From positions 1 to 26,172 of the IMG/VR virus record IMGVR_UViG_3300048672_000107: 26,172 nt of DNA, one strand, 5' to 3'. The stretch's first letter is position 1; every line of letters begins with the position of its first letter. The position numbers and the translations under genes were made by a program. Of this stretch, positions 1 through 5,802 are shown piece after piece. This DNA comes from a virus. The notes under the pieces were generated by a model that ran no database searches, had not been told where the DNA came from, and saw only the letters and a list, made by a program, of their open reading frames with translations.

Positions 1-150
1 ATTACGAACCGCACAGCATTCTATTAGTTCGCGTTTTCCTGATTTTACAGGCGCTACTAATAGTGTAAAGCGATTGCGTTCAATATCTTGTACTGTCTTA
101 ACTATTTCTTTTCTATTTTGTTCAAACCATTTTGCATCATGTTTAATCAT
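1..150 (-). CDS. N-terminal 50 residues of a P-loop protein, cut by the window edge
   Basis: A minus-strand frame opens with ATG at 150-148 and stays open for 50 codons to the window edge, so only the N-terminus is present. An AAAGGA Shine-Dalgarno precedes the start. Residues 31-41 read LVAPVKSGKRE, a Walker A-like loop (x4-GK) after a hydrophobic beta strand, as found in SF2 helicases and other phage P-loop ATPases. The following ELIECCAVRN is compatible with the helix after a P-loop. It has its own sigma70-like promoter at 178-205. A helicase or other NTPase is an inference from this single motif; Walker B and later motifs are outside the window. Confidence 0.6.
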   Translation of the reverse strand, partial: MIKHDAKWFEQNRKEIVKTVQDIERNRFTLLVAPVKSGKRELIECCAVRN

Positions 151-177
151 CTTACGTCCTTTGTGTTGTGTGTAGCA

Positions 178-205
178 ACTATAACAGGGCTAAAGATTCT
201 GTCAA
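178..205 (-). promoter_or_regulatory. Sigma70-like promoter P0 (minus strand)
   Basis: Read on the minus strand: TTGACA (205-200), a 16-base spacer, TATAGT (183-178). The leader that follows contains ACACAACACA and then the Shine-Dalgarno of the gene at 1-150. The same leader decamer follows three plus-strand promoters between 5.2 and 6.7 kb. The -35 box lies just after the stop of the gene at 212-802. Unlike those promoters, the spacer has no convincing stem-loop. Confidence 0.7.
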
Positions 206-211
206 CTGAAG

Positions 212-802
212 TCACTCATCTTTCATCTTAGCTAACTTCCGTTCTCGTCTCTTTTCATATAACTCTTCTTTCTCTTCTTGAGTCATTGCTGCATATTTCT
301 CTCGCTGTTTAGCAAGCGATCTTTGATAGTTTTCTTCTTGCCTACGTCTACTTTCTTCTTTCTTAATAGCTAATTCTTCAGCAGTTAGGTCTGTTCTAGC
401 ATGTGATTCTAAAAACTTTTGGTATTGAGTCTTAGAACGTTCTTTTCTTTCTTCATCTGTTAGCGATTGCCACTTCTCTCTATTCTTCTTTCTAATAACT
501 GCTTTGCGTTCTTCAGTCTTAGCATACTTTGCAGTATAGATTTTTGTCTTGTCTTTGTTTCTTGCATTCCAACGCATAGATGCTGCAACTGCGCCTGCTG
601 CTTTCTCTTCTGGTGTACGCTTTGGTGGTTTCTTGTTAATCAAATAGGTGTACAATTCATCTTGATTGGTAATACCTAATTTGTCTCCTTTATCACACAT
701 CATACAAACTTTTGTAATATGACGTAGATTGGTTCCGTCTTCTTTTTGGTGATTGTGGCGCCTGCATGGCTTACCCCACACTAGTTTATCCTTTGGTATC
801 AT
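212..802 (-). CDS. Zinc-knuckle protein with a long charged helical tail
   Basis: 196 residues from ATG at 802-800. I preferred this start to the upstream GTG at 898 because AAGGA lies 7 bases before it and it gives a 17-base overlap with the upstream gene's stop (788-786), a usual phage coupling. The N-terminus carries C13, H16, H18, C33 and C36 (Cx2HxH...Cx2C), like the treble-clef-like module at the N-terminus of many phage HNH-type proteins (GKPC...C..C). No HNH catalytic core is apparent. From about residue 55 to the end the protein is almost entirely Lys/Arg/Glu/Gln and probably a long helix or coiled coil. A nucleic-acid-binding role is inferred; function unknown. It is co-transcribed with 786-1079. 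Confidence 0.75.
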   Translation of the reverse strand: MIPKDKLVWGKPCRRHNHQKEDGTNLRHITKVCMMCDKGDKLGITNQDELYTYLINKKPPKRTPEEKAAGAVAASMRWNARNKDKTKIYTAKYAKTEERKAVIRKKNREKWQSLTDEERKERSKTQYQKFLESHARTDLTAEELAIKKEESRRRQEENYQRSLAKQREKYAAMTQEEKEELYEKRRERKLAKMKDE

Positions 803-1079
803 AGATGAATCCTTCTCCTTTGTGTATCTGATTGTAAATCCACTGTACAGACCTCTCATGAGCCTCGGCTGCATGCCTAACTGACGGAAATCTACCAAGT
901 GGTGTTATTATTGGACGAGCATTTATTGCATTAGCACTCTTCTTAGGAACCTTCCCTGCTTGTGTACGAATGTCTAATATTCTATGCTTAGTTCGTAGAT
1001 TAATTTGAAATTCGGGTATAACTGATTCTTTCCTAACAGCATAGTCCTTTATTGCTTCTTCAAATTCCTGTTGGTCCAT
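786..1079 (-). CDS. Small protein with a C-terminal TPxGxF/AA helix-turn-helix-like domain
   Basis: 97 residues from ATG at 1079-1077, preceded by GAAAGG. A longer TTG-started frame from 1121 is unlikely because that TTG is the -35 box of the promoter at 1093-1121. Residues about 58-94 read ITPLGRFPSVRHAAEAHE, then a second helix (VQWIYNQI) and an aromatic end (GEGFIYD). This is the short module often seen in phage proteins and beside homing-endonuclease DNA-binding repeats (pattern TPxGxFxS...AA). The N-terminal half is basic and unrecognised. It is the first gene of a two-gene minus-strand operon. DNA binding is inferred from the domain pattern. A diverged copy of the motif occurs in the gene at 6663. 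Confidence 0.75.
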   Translation of the reverse strand: MDQQEFEEAIKDYAVRKESVIPEFQINLRTKHRILDIRTQAGKVPKKSANAINARPIITPLGRFPSVRHAAEAHERSVQWIYNQIHKGEGFIYDTKG

Positions 1080-1092
1080 ATTGGCCTTTCGT

Positions 1093-1121
1093 ATTGTATT
1101 TACGATATTTAATAATGTCAA
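1093..1121 (-). promoter_or_regulatory. Sigma70 promoter for the minus-strand operon
   Basis: Minus strand: TTGACA (1121-1116), 17-base spacer, TACAAT (1098-1093). The -35 is perfect and the -10 matches at five of six. Transcription would start near 1086, giving a very short leader to the ATG at 1079. It is divergent from the GATAAATA element at 1134-1141, only 12 bases away. Confidence 0.85.
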
Positions 1122-1133
1122 TCTATCTTCAGC

Positions 1134-1141
1134 GATAAATA
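1134..1141 (+). promoter_or_regulatory. GATAAATA element, copy 1
   Basis: Exact GATAAATA ending 4 bases before the ATG of the GIY-YIG gene. If it acts like a T4-type late promoter (element at about -13 to -6), transcription would begin at or beside the start codon, giving an essentially leaderless message. No Shine-Dalgarno is present between element and ATG, which fits. Confidence 0.6.
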
Positions 1142-1145
1142 TGAT

Positions 1146-1652
1146 ATGTTAAACACAATCTATGCTTTAGTCGAGAAAAATAGCCGTACAATCTTTTATA
1201 TAGGGTTTACTAGTCGTGACCCAAGTGAGAGACTAAAAGAACACAAAAATGCAGCGAAAAAGTACGTTACGGGCGACGAAAACAAGTATCAATATGCACA
1301 TGCTCTAGATGAGTGTGGGATAGAGTGGGATATGGAGATATTGCATACTGTAGAAATAACTGATTCATATAATCAAGATGACACAGAAGATTTTTATGTG
1401 AACAAATATAGAAATGAGCCCTTACAGAATATGAGAGCAGGTAATCAATCAGCTTGGTTTGGTTATGATTACCCGAGTGTAGAAAGTATGGTTGCTGCCA
1501 GACAGCGATACTTAGATAGGGCTAAAATTAAGATGCCTAAAGTTAAGAAAGAAGATAAGTTCGAAACTGAGAAGATGCTTTATAGTTTCGAGAAGCCTAG
1601 TAAGTTCATGAGTCCGGCGTTCGAAGCACTTGCAAAACGCAAACGCAAGTAG
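1146..1652 (+). CDS. GIY-YIG family endonuclease
   Basis: 168 residues. The catalytic module is at the N-terminus: YALV at 6-9 (the GIY strand), YIG at 18-20, Arg29 in SERLKEHK, the family's helix position for the conserved Arg, and Glu81 in DDTEDFYV as the candidate metal-binding Glu, followed by NEPLQN, where an Asn is usual. The family cleaves DNA with one divalent metal ion; phage members are often homing-type or free-standing nucleases. Residues after about 100 are basic (many Lys/Arg) and probably bind DNA or are disordered. It sits alone between the divergent promoter region and the replication leader. No Shine-Dalgarno precedes the ATG. The family call is firm; target and role are unknown. 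Confidence 0.88.
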   Translation: MLNTIYALVEKNSRTIFYIGFTSRDPSERLKEHKNAAKKYVTGDENKYQYAHALDECGIEWDMEILHTVEITDSYNQDDTEDFYVNKYRNEPLQNMRAGNQSAWFGYDYPSVESMVAARQRYLDRAKIKMPKVKKEDKFETEKMLYSFEKPSKFMSPAFEALAKRKRK

Positions 1653-1687
1653 TATACTCTATATTGTGATGTGTATATAAGTTTGTT

Positions 1688-1695
1688 GATAAATA
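1688..1695 (+). promoter_or_regulatory. GATAAATA element, copy 2 (replication operon)
   Basis: Exact GATAAATA, 126 bases before the ATG at 1821. A T4-like start site would be near 1701, just before the first arm of the structured leader (1708), so the predicted transcript contains the whole leader. No good sigma70 promoter was found in 1653-1708; the nearest candidate, TTGTGA with GATAAA, shares this element and is weak. Confidence 0.65.
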
Positions 1696-1707
1696 CATTG
1701 CATATTA

Positions 1708-1808
1708 GTGCGTCGCCAATACACTAAATAGTTTTACTTAATACATCGGTATTGGGTTTATAAAACCTCAACTACAGCTTGGCGGCGCACAGTAGTTGGG
1801 GTTTTTTT
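1708..1808 (+). promoter_or_regulatory. Structured leader RNA / attenuator before the replication operon
   Basis: Three pairings compete. S1: 1708-1719 (GTGCGTCGCCAA) with 1779-1790 (TTGGCGGCGCAC), 12 bp with one G.U. S2: 1716-1722 (CCAATAC) with 1749-1755 (GTATTGG), 7 bp, using part of the S1 left arm. S3: 1766-1775 with 1792-1801, a terminator stem whose loop holds the S1 right arm. S1 and S3 cannot sensibly coexist because only one base separates 1790 from 1792. S1 is therefore an antiterminator candidate and S2 would free the terminator. A GTG at 1708 opens a seven-codon frame ending TAG, a possible leader peptide, but it has no Shine-Dalgarno. The trigger (RNA, protein, ligand or translation) is unknown. 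Confidence 0.65.
1762..1808 (+). terminator. Intrinsic terminator ahead of the replication operon
   Basis: CCTCAACTAC (1766-1775) pairs with GTAGTTGGGG (1792-1801) with one G.U, extended by A/T pairs from 1762-1765, and is followed by seven T (1802-1808). The T-run abuts the GGAG Shine-Dalgarno (1811-1814) of the next gene, so it must be read through for operon expression. Confidence 0.85.
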
Positions 1809-1820
1809 ATGGAGAATAAT

Positions 1821-2021
1821 ATGGACGATGATGATGCAGAGTATATGATGGATGTTTTAAAAGAGAAGTGTAATAGCTTTAAAGTTGAAAATGGTAGATT
1901 AGTAAAATATCAGATATCTAAGCAGCAATGGAAATCTAATAGATGGACTAGAGCAGCCATTAAGAAAATCGTTGCTAATCATAAAGCAATAAAGAGACCA
2001 GATGATAGTAACGCTGTTTGA
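1821..2021 (+). CDS. Small protein, first gene of the replication operon
   Basis: 66 residues starting MDDDDAEYMMDVLKEK. I chose ATG at 1821 because GGAG (1811-1814) stands 6 bases before it. Longer readings from ATG 1809 or TTG 1779 would have to translate the terminator. The first eight residues include five acidic ones, then a mixed amphipathic stretch and a basic C-terminus (RWTRAAIKKIVANHKAIKRPDD). The stop overlaps the primase start by 20 bases, so the two are likely translationally coupled. No family is recognised. The position suggests a replication accessory or regulatory protein, but that is only context. Confidence 0.65.
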   Translation: MDDDDAEYMMDVLKEKCNSFKVENGRLVKYQISKQQWKSNRWTRAAIKKIVANHKAIKRPDDSNAV

Positions 2022-2982
2022 GTCAGTTCAGAAAGCATACACGCGGCCTAATCAGATTATTGATTCTGATTGGCCTACTATTGCTGACTTCCTAACTACT
2101 TTTAATCAATGCGATAAAAAGGAAGATATGGAGTTGTTTAACTTATGGCAGTTTAATCAGTTGGGTGAGTTAGGTAGGAGAAAAGTTTATGAAAATGGAC
2201 AACCCACGGAATATTATGAAACGATTCCGGGTACTATACGCAGGTGTAAGTCGAATGCGGAGGCTTGTTGGGGACTCGTCCTTGACTTTGACGGAGAAGC
2301 TAGAATCGATGAGACAGTTCAAGATCTTGCTGGCCTCTGCTTCGCTTTATACACCTCATTCAGACACACGGAGGAGACGCACAAGTATCGCGTCATCTTG
2401 CCTTTTATTCGACCAGCAACCCAGGAAGAGATTAAAAGGAAAAAGACTTCGATATCGGAAACATTCCCGAAAGTAGACCAAGCAAGTTTTAGCGAGTCAC
2501 AGTCGTTTTACTTGCATAGCGGATTAGATGCTAAGAATGCGATTGCATTCTGGTGTGATGGTCAGATGATTGATATTAACATGTTCGATGACGAAATTCA
2601 GAATGTACCGGTTGTAAGACCCATAACTAATATGCAGGTCGATGTAGTAGCAGAACTTGTCGCAGTTATGGAAGAACTTAAAGAGTTAGAACCAGTTCTA
2701 TCGTATAGTGATTGGTTAAAGGTAACTTTTAGTTGTATGACTCATGTTGGTGTGCAGCAGGGTGCAGTAGTTATGCAAGGATTTTATCCCGAGCAGGAGA
2801 CTGGCGAGTATAATAAGATCGCTATGCACTACTCAATGCAGCATAATGCACCTGGTATCGGTAGCTTGATTGAGCGTGTTAGACGTCATAAACCGAACTA
2901 TCGCAGATCACAGATGAGTGTAGTAGAAAAAACAATAGAAGAAATGAGAAGGAAAATAAGAAATGCTAGACGTAAAGATTAA
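2002..2982 (+). CDS. AEP-type primase / primase-polymerase with PriCT-like C-terminus
   Basis: 326 residues. Residues 91-98 (GLVLDFDG) give the DxD metal-binding pair D95/D97 of archaeo-eukaryotic primases. YTSFRH (117-122) and KYRVILP (128-134) match the later strand where phage PrimPols have a conserved basic residue (R130). The middle (FPKVDQASFSESQSFYL) resembles the D-x-S...Q segment before the final core strand. Residues about 235-310 (YSDWLKVTFSC to GIGSLIERVRRH) fit a PriCT-2-like domain that links primase to helicase. It synthesises primers at the fork and may extend DNA. It overlaps neighbours on both sides (20 bases each) and pairs with the helicase at 2963. The family call rests on motifs; polymerase activity is not shown by sequence alone. 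Confidence 0.8.
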   Translation: MIVTLFESVQKAYTRPNQIIDSDWPTIADFLTTFNQCDKKEDMELFNLWQFNQLGELGRRKVYENGQPTEYYETIPGTIRRCKSNAEACWGLVLDFDGEARIDETVQDLAGLCFALYTSFRHTEETHKYRVILPFIRPATQEEIKRKKTSISETFPKVDQASFSESQSFYLHSGLDAKNAIAFWCDGQMIDINMFDDEIQNVPVVRPITNMQVDVVAELVAVMEELKELEPVLSYSDWLKVTFSCMTHVGVQQGAVVMQGFYPEQETGEYNKIAMHYSMQHNAPGIGSLIERVRRHKPNYRRSQMSVVEKTIEEMRRKIRNARRKD

Positions 2983-4588
2983 GGAATGGAAAAAGATTAC
3001 TAAGGAGGAGAAACTCGACTTAGACTATATGGTTAAGATGAGAGAACTCTATGCACTCCATAAGCACGGATACGAGACAGATGACGATTATATTAAGATT
3101 GCTGATACTGTAACGACTCTGCGTATTAAGTTAGAGAAAGCAGTAGAAGTACTGGAAGAGAAGCAGAGAAAACTTAATGATAGACAACTAAAGCTGAATA
3201 GTTCCTTGCTAGATATTCAGGAAATCATTACTACATATAATATATGGCAGACAGGTAGTGGAAATCTTAGTTGGTACTTGCAAGAGCTTCATGAGAACGA
3301 GTTCGGTGAGCGTGAGTGGACTTGTCTTAAAAAGGAAACCTTACAAGGCCGATTCCCTCAGTTATCGGTTCATATTAGGGGAGGTGCTGGTCAACCAGAT
3401 TATAGTTCCTTTAAAGAGTTTACTGAGATTATGGTTAAGGAAGATAGGATTTTTAATAAACTAGTTCAGAGTTGGACTAAGAAAACTGGTAACGGTACTT
3501 TAAATATTCTATTTCAGGGATTCTGCAAGCCGCAAGAAACAACCGATTATCACTGGATTATAGATGCTGCATTCGAGAGCATTAGCGGTGGTACTGGAGC
3601 AGATAAGAAAGATCACTTAGAGGATATTATATGGGCTAAGTTTTTACACCCAGAGAATATCTTTATTCCAAGCATATTTTTAAACGACGAGGGCTCATCT
3701 GGTAAGGGTGCGTTCGTTGCTAGATTCTTAACTCGCTTATTCGGTGGAGCAGTAGCTGATAACTGTAATATCGAGCACCTAACTGGTAAGTTCAACGGAG
3801 TTATCGCTGGTAAGGCAATCATATTCATAAATGAAACTGCTCGTGATAAAGTGGACGTAGAGAAAGTTAAATCGTTTATTGGTTCGCCAACATTTATGGT
3901 CGAGGAAAAATACGAGAAACCATATGCATGTGATAATACAGGGCTTGTTATTAGTGCAACTAATCAGAAAACCGGTGGTATTACACTAAGCGGTGAGAAT
4001 TCGGATCGTAGATATTCGATCTTTTCTACTAAGACTGATATCTATCAGGTTATTATAAAATACTTCTTAGCTAAGGAAGGTAAGACTCTTACTCGTGCAG
4101 AAGCAACTGATTGGTTAGAGGAAACTGGGCAGCATATTTTACATGACGAGGTAGAGGTCGGTAAGTGGATTGCACATAAACTAATATCTCGCGGTGATAT
4201 TAGATCTGTAAGGGCTATTCATGCAGATGAGTATAAGCACTTGCTCAATCGTCAACGCGGTGCTTGGACACAGACTGTCGAGCAGTTGTTTAATGAGCCC
4301 GGTTTCGATTATATTCGTGCTGCCTTATTAAGAGATTTAGTTCTGCACTATAATAAGGGAGAAGTAATACCTGGTCGTAATAAAATGAATGAGGAAATCG
4401 TTCGTCTATGTAAAGATAAGGGTATTCAGGTAGTTTATCACGAGAATGTAACAATAAAAAATGTTAATGGGTCCATACAGAAGAACTGTTGGAAGGTCGA
4501 TAATGGTAAAGGTACAGTCAACGAGGATGAATCTAAATATGGTGAGATTGGTTCTAAAGGATTCTGGGAATGGAGATGGATCGCCTAA
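2963..4588 (+). CDS. SF3/D5-like replicative helicase (DUF5906-type)
   Basis: 541 residues. The N-terminal 200 contain a charged coiled-coil-like helix (about 30-90). The ATPase core follows: Walker A-like NDEGSSGKGAF near 240-250, Walker B-like KAIIFINETA near 283-292 (ending in NE), an ATN sensor near 331 and NSDRRYSIF near 345-353, a likely arginine finger. This order matches SF3 / poxvirus D5-like helicases that accompany phage PrimPols. The C-terminal 190 residues probably form the D5-type winged-helix region. It should unwind DNA as a hexamer at the fork. The ATG at 2963 overlaps the primase gene by 20 bases, so the two are coupled. A UUCG-loop terminator (4629-4653) closes the operon. 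Confidence 0.85.
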   Translation: MLDVKIKEWKKITKEEKLDLDYMVKMRELYALHKHGYETDDDYIKIADTVTTLRIKLEKAVEVLEEKQRKLNDRQLKLNSSLLDIQEIITTYNIWQTGSGNLSWYLQELHENEFGEREWTCLKKETLQGRFPQLSVHIRGGAGQPDYSSFKEFTEIMVKEDRIFNKLVQSWTKKTGNGTLNILFQGFCKPQETTDYHWIIDAAFESISGGTGADKKDHLEDIIWAKFLHPENIFIPSIFLNDEGSSGKGAFVARFLTRLFGGAVADNCNIEHLTGKFNGVIAGKAIIFINETARDKVDVEKVKSFIGSPTFMVEEKYEKPYACDNTGLVISATNQKTGGITLSGENSDRRYSIFSTKTDIYQVIIKYFLAKEGKTLTRAEATDWLEETGQHILHDEVEVGKWIAHKLISRGDIRSVRAIHADEYKHLLNRQRGAWTQTVEQLFNEPGFDYIRAALLRDLVLHYNKGEVIPGRNKMNEEIVRLCKDKGIQVVYHENVTIKNVNGSIQKNCWKVDNGKGTVNEDESKYGEIGSKGFWEWRWIA

Positions 4589-4628
4589 AAATTCTAGATG
4601 AGTTGAGGTGTAAAAATTCTAGATGAGT
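4586..4628 (+). repeat. 18-bp direct repeat starting at the helicase stop codon
   Basis: TAAAAATTCTAGATGAGT occurs identically at 4586-4603 and 4611-4628 (25-base period). The first copy begins with the helicase TAA. The second leads directly into the terminator. A local tandem duplication or a protein-binding site would both explain it. Confidence 0.85.
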
Positions 4629-4653
4629 AAGGGTTCTTCGGAGCCCTTTCTTA
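4629..4653 (+). terminator. Terminator of the replication operon
   Basis: AAGGGTTC (4629-4636), TTCG loop (4637-4640), GAGCCCTT (4641-4648), then TCTT. An 8-bp stem with one G.U and a stable UUCG tetraloop, 40 bases after the helicase stop. Confidence 0.85.
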
Positions 4654-4658
4654 TGAAC

Positions 4659-4703
4659 TCCTATTCGAAATCCATTTTGGAATCCTATGTGAAACCCGTT
4701 TTG
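4659..4703 (+). repeat. Two iteron-like 21-bp direct repeats, 24-base period
   Basis: TCCTATtcGAAAtCCaTTTTG at 4659-4679 and TCCTATgtGAAAcCCgTTTTG at 4683-4703; lower case marks the four mismatches. They are tandem and in the same orientation beside the replication genes, so an initiator-binding role is plausible but unproven. Confidence 0.65.
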
Positions 4704-4847
4704 AGTTTCGTTCTCGGACCGGTGGGTGTTGATTTCTGTCGTATTAAAACAACTACCCCGAGGCTCTGACCAAACTTCTCAATCTCATATGTAGTATGTG
4801 AGTCAGCTATACATATATGCAACTGGAGCCAAGTATTCATTTAGTTG

Positions 4848-4876
4848 TTGACCGGGTGAGCGATTTATCGCATAAT
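4848..4876 (+). promoter_or_regulatory. Sigma70 promoter P1 with stem-loop spacer
   Basis: TTGACC (4848-4853), 17-base spacer, CATAAT (4871-4876). The spacer holds GCGAT-TT-ATCGC (4860-4871), a 5-bp inverted repeat that touches the -10. It drives the gene at 4909. A second short palindrome (ACTTTAGAAAGT, 4893-4904) covers the weak ribosome-binding region. Confidence 0.75.
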
Positions 4877-4908
4877 ACATACATCGCAACACACTTTAGA
4901 AAGTATAT

Positions 4909-5178
4909 ATGAGAGCAGTATTCGTTGATCCAATCACCGCTAAGCCTACAACAGGTAAGGCTGAATCCCTTACACAATCACAAGAGAATAGTCTGATTGA
5001 GACATTGGCTACAGAGACAGCAATAGTTTTCTGTAATCGTACTAAACTTCCTATGTGTGAAGAAATTATGGTTGACTCCAGGGCCATGATGATTAAAGAG
5101 TTGAAAGCACTTGACAGAAAGAACTGTATAATTGGTGTTTTCATCAAGGATGGATCACTGCATCTATCGCGTAAATAA
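4909..5178 (+). CDS. Hypothetical early protein
   Basis: 89 residues from ATG 4909. It begins MRAVFVDPITAKP and contains a helix-rich middle (SQENSLIETLATETAIVF) and two cysteines (about residues 43 and 51). The end (GVFIKDGSLHLSRK) looks like a beta hairpin. It has no membrane segment, signal peptide or recognised motif. The ribosome-binding site is weak (AGAAAG) and partly within a palindrome. It is the first of the accessory genes with its own stem-loop promoter (P1), and P2 begins right after its stop. The overlapping minus-strand frame at 4896-5147 is regarded as a shadow. Confidence 0.7.
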   Translation: MRAVFVDPITAKPTTGKAESLTQSQENSLIETLATETAIVFCNRTKLPMCEEIMVDSRAMMIKELKALDRKNCIIGVFIKDGSLHLSRK

Positions 5179-5181
5179 ATG

Positions 5182-5210
5182 TAGACAGGGAGTTAATTCT
5201 CCCTTATAAT
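5182..5210 (+). promoter_or_regulatory. Sigma70 promoter P2 with stem-loop spacer
   Basis: TAGACA (5182-5187), 17-base spacer, consensus TATAAT (5205-5210). AGGGAG (5187-5192), TTAATT loop, CTCCCT (5199-5204) fills the spacer. The leader after it reads AAACACTTACACAACACA, shared almost exactly with P3. It starts 3 bases after the stop of the previous gene. Confidence 0.85.
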
Positions 5211-5242
5211 AAACACTTACACAACACAGAAAGTAGGACAAA

Positions 5243-5740
5243 ATGGCATCTACAGCAACAATGCAAGCCCGCGCTAAGGCCCGTAAAGCAGCGGGTAAAG
5301 AACGTATATCTGACTCCGCAGTTAATCGTCAGAAGGCTGCGGACTTCAGGAGTAGCACTTCCCCATCTATTATGATGGTTGATGAGTCAAAGATTCAAAC
5401 TCCGCAGTATAAGGATTTGGATGTGGACTATGAGTGTTTTGTTGAATACCTGAATATGCTTGATATCGATTGGAAGACCGTAGCAGCTAATGGGCTCACA
5501 GGTGAGTGCATGATTTGCTTGAATACGGATAACTTGAAGTATCAGAAGGCATTCGTACTACCTGCGACGACAACTTGTGCTAATGGTGAGCCGGTAATCG
5601 AGTTTGCAGTACTCGGTGGTATCTGGTATGGAATTAAGGGCGTATTGGATATGGTATCCAAGCAAGTAGGCAAGCCTATGCGAGTTATTACTGCGGCGGC
5701 TGGCGCTGATGTGCTCCGCTTTGCAATTATGGTGGAATAA
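5243..5740 (+). CDS. Hypothetical early protein with basic N-terminus
   Basis: 165 residues from ATG 5243 behind a TAGGA ribosome-binding site. The first 35 residues are basic (MQARAKARKAAGKER) and resemble the N-terminus of the next gene product (MGQAKARKEQ). The rest is a compact alpha/beta-looking domain with four cysteines (C61, C86, C89 and C108, by approximate count) and a hydrophobic stretch (FAVLGGIWYGIKGVLDMV). No catalytic motif or transmembrane pattern is convincing. It lies between stem-loop promoters P2 and P3, so it is a one-gene unit. Function unknown; host takeover or metabolic modulation would be typical for early accessory genes but nothing in the sequence shows it. Confidence 0.75.
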   Translation: MASTATMQARAKARKAAGKERISDSAVNRQKAADFRSSTSPSIMMVDESKIQTPQYKDLDVDYECFVEYLNMLDIDWKTVAANGLTGECMICLNTDNLKYQKAFVLPATTTCANGEPVIEFAVLGGIWYGIKGVLDMVSKQVGKPMRVITAAAGADVLRFAIMVE

Positions 5741-5743
5741 TCA

Positions 5744-5772
5744 TAGACAGGGCTAGAAATAGCCCTTATAAT
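5744..5772 (+). promoter_or_regulatory. Sigma70 promoter P3 with GNRA-loop hairpin spacer
   Basis: TAGACA (5744-5749), 17-base spacer, TATAAT (5767-5772). AGGGCTA (5749-5755), GAAA (5756-5759), TAGCCCT (5760-5766) is a perfect 7-bp stem with a GNRA tetraloop. It begins 3 bases after the previous stop, and its leader is nearly identical to P2's. Confidence 0.88.
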
Positions 5773-5802
5773 AAACACTTACACAACACATAGGAGTAGA
5801 TT

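Larger units (their letters stand above)
4589..4908. other. 320-base noncoding region, candidate replication origin
   Basis: No convincing gene on either strand. It holds, in order: the end of an 18-bp direct repeat, a terminator, two 21-bp iteron-like repeats (4659-4703), a bulged hairpin (CTCG 4713-4716 with CGAG 4759-4762, enclosing GGGTGTTG 4724-4731 against CAAC 4750-4753 and ACCC 4755-4758), an imperfect palindrome around CTCATATGTAGTATGTGAG (about 4784-4802), and promoter P1. Repeats plus foldable DNA just downstream of a primase-helicase pair are what a phage origin often looks like. This is inference only. Confidence 0.4.

Noticed and set aside
1708-1805. The leader as a stable H-type pseudoknot
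   Set aside because: Only one base (1791) would have to span a 12-bp stem, which is not sterically reasonable. Competing alternative structures are the better reading.
1779-2021. Longer start (TTG 1779 or ATG 1809) for the first gene of the replication operon
   Set aside because: Both put coding sequence in the terminator or before the only Shine-Dalgarno. ATG 1821 is 6 bases after GGAG.
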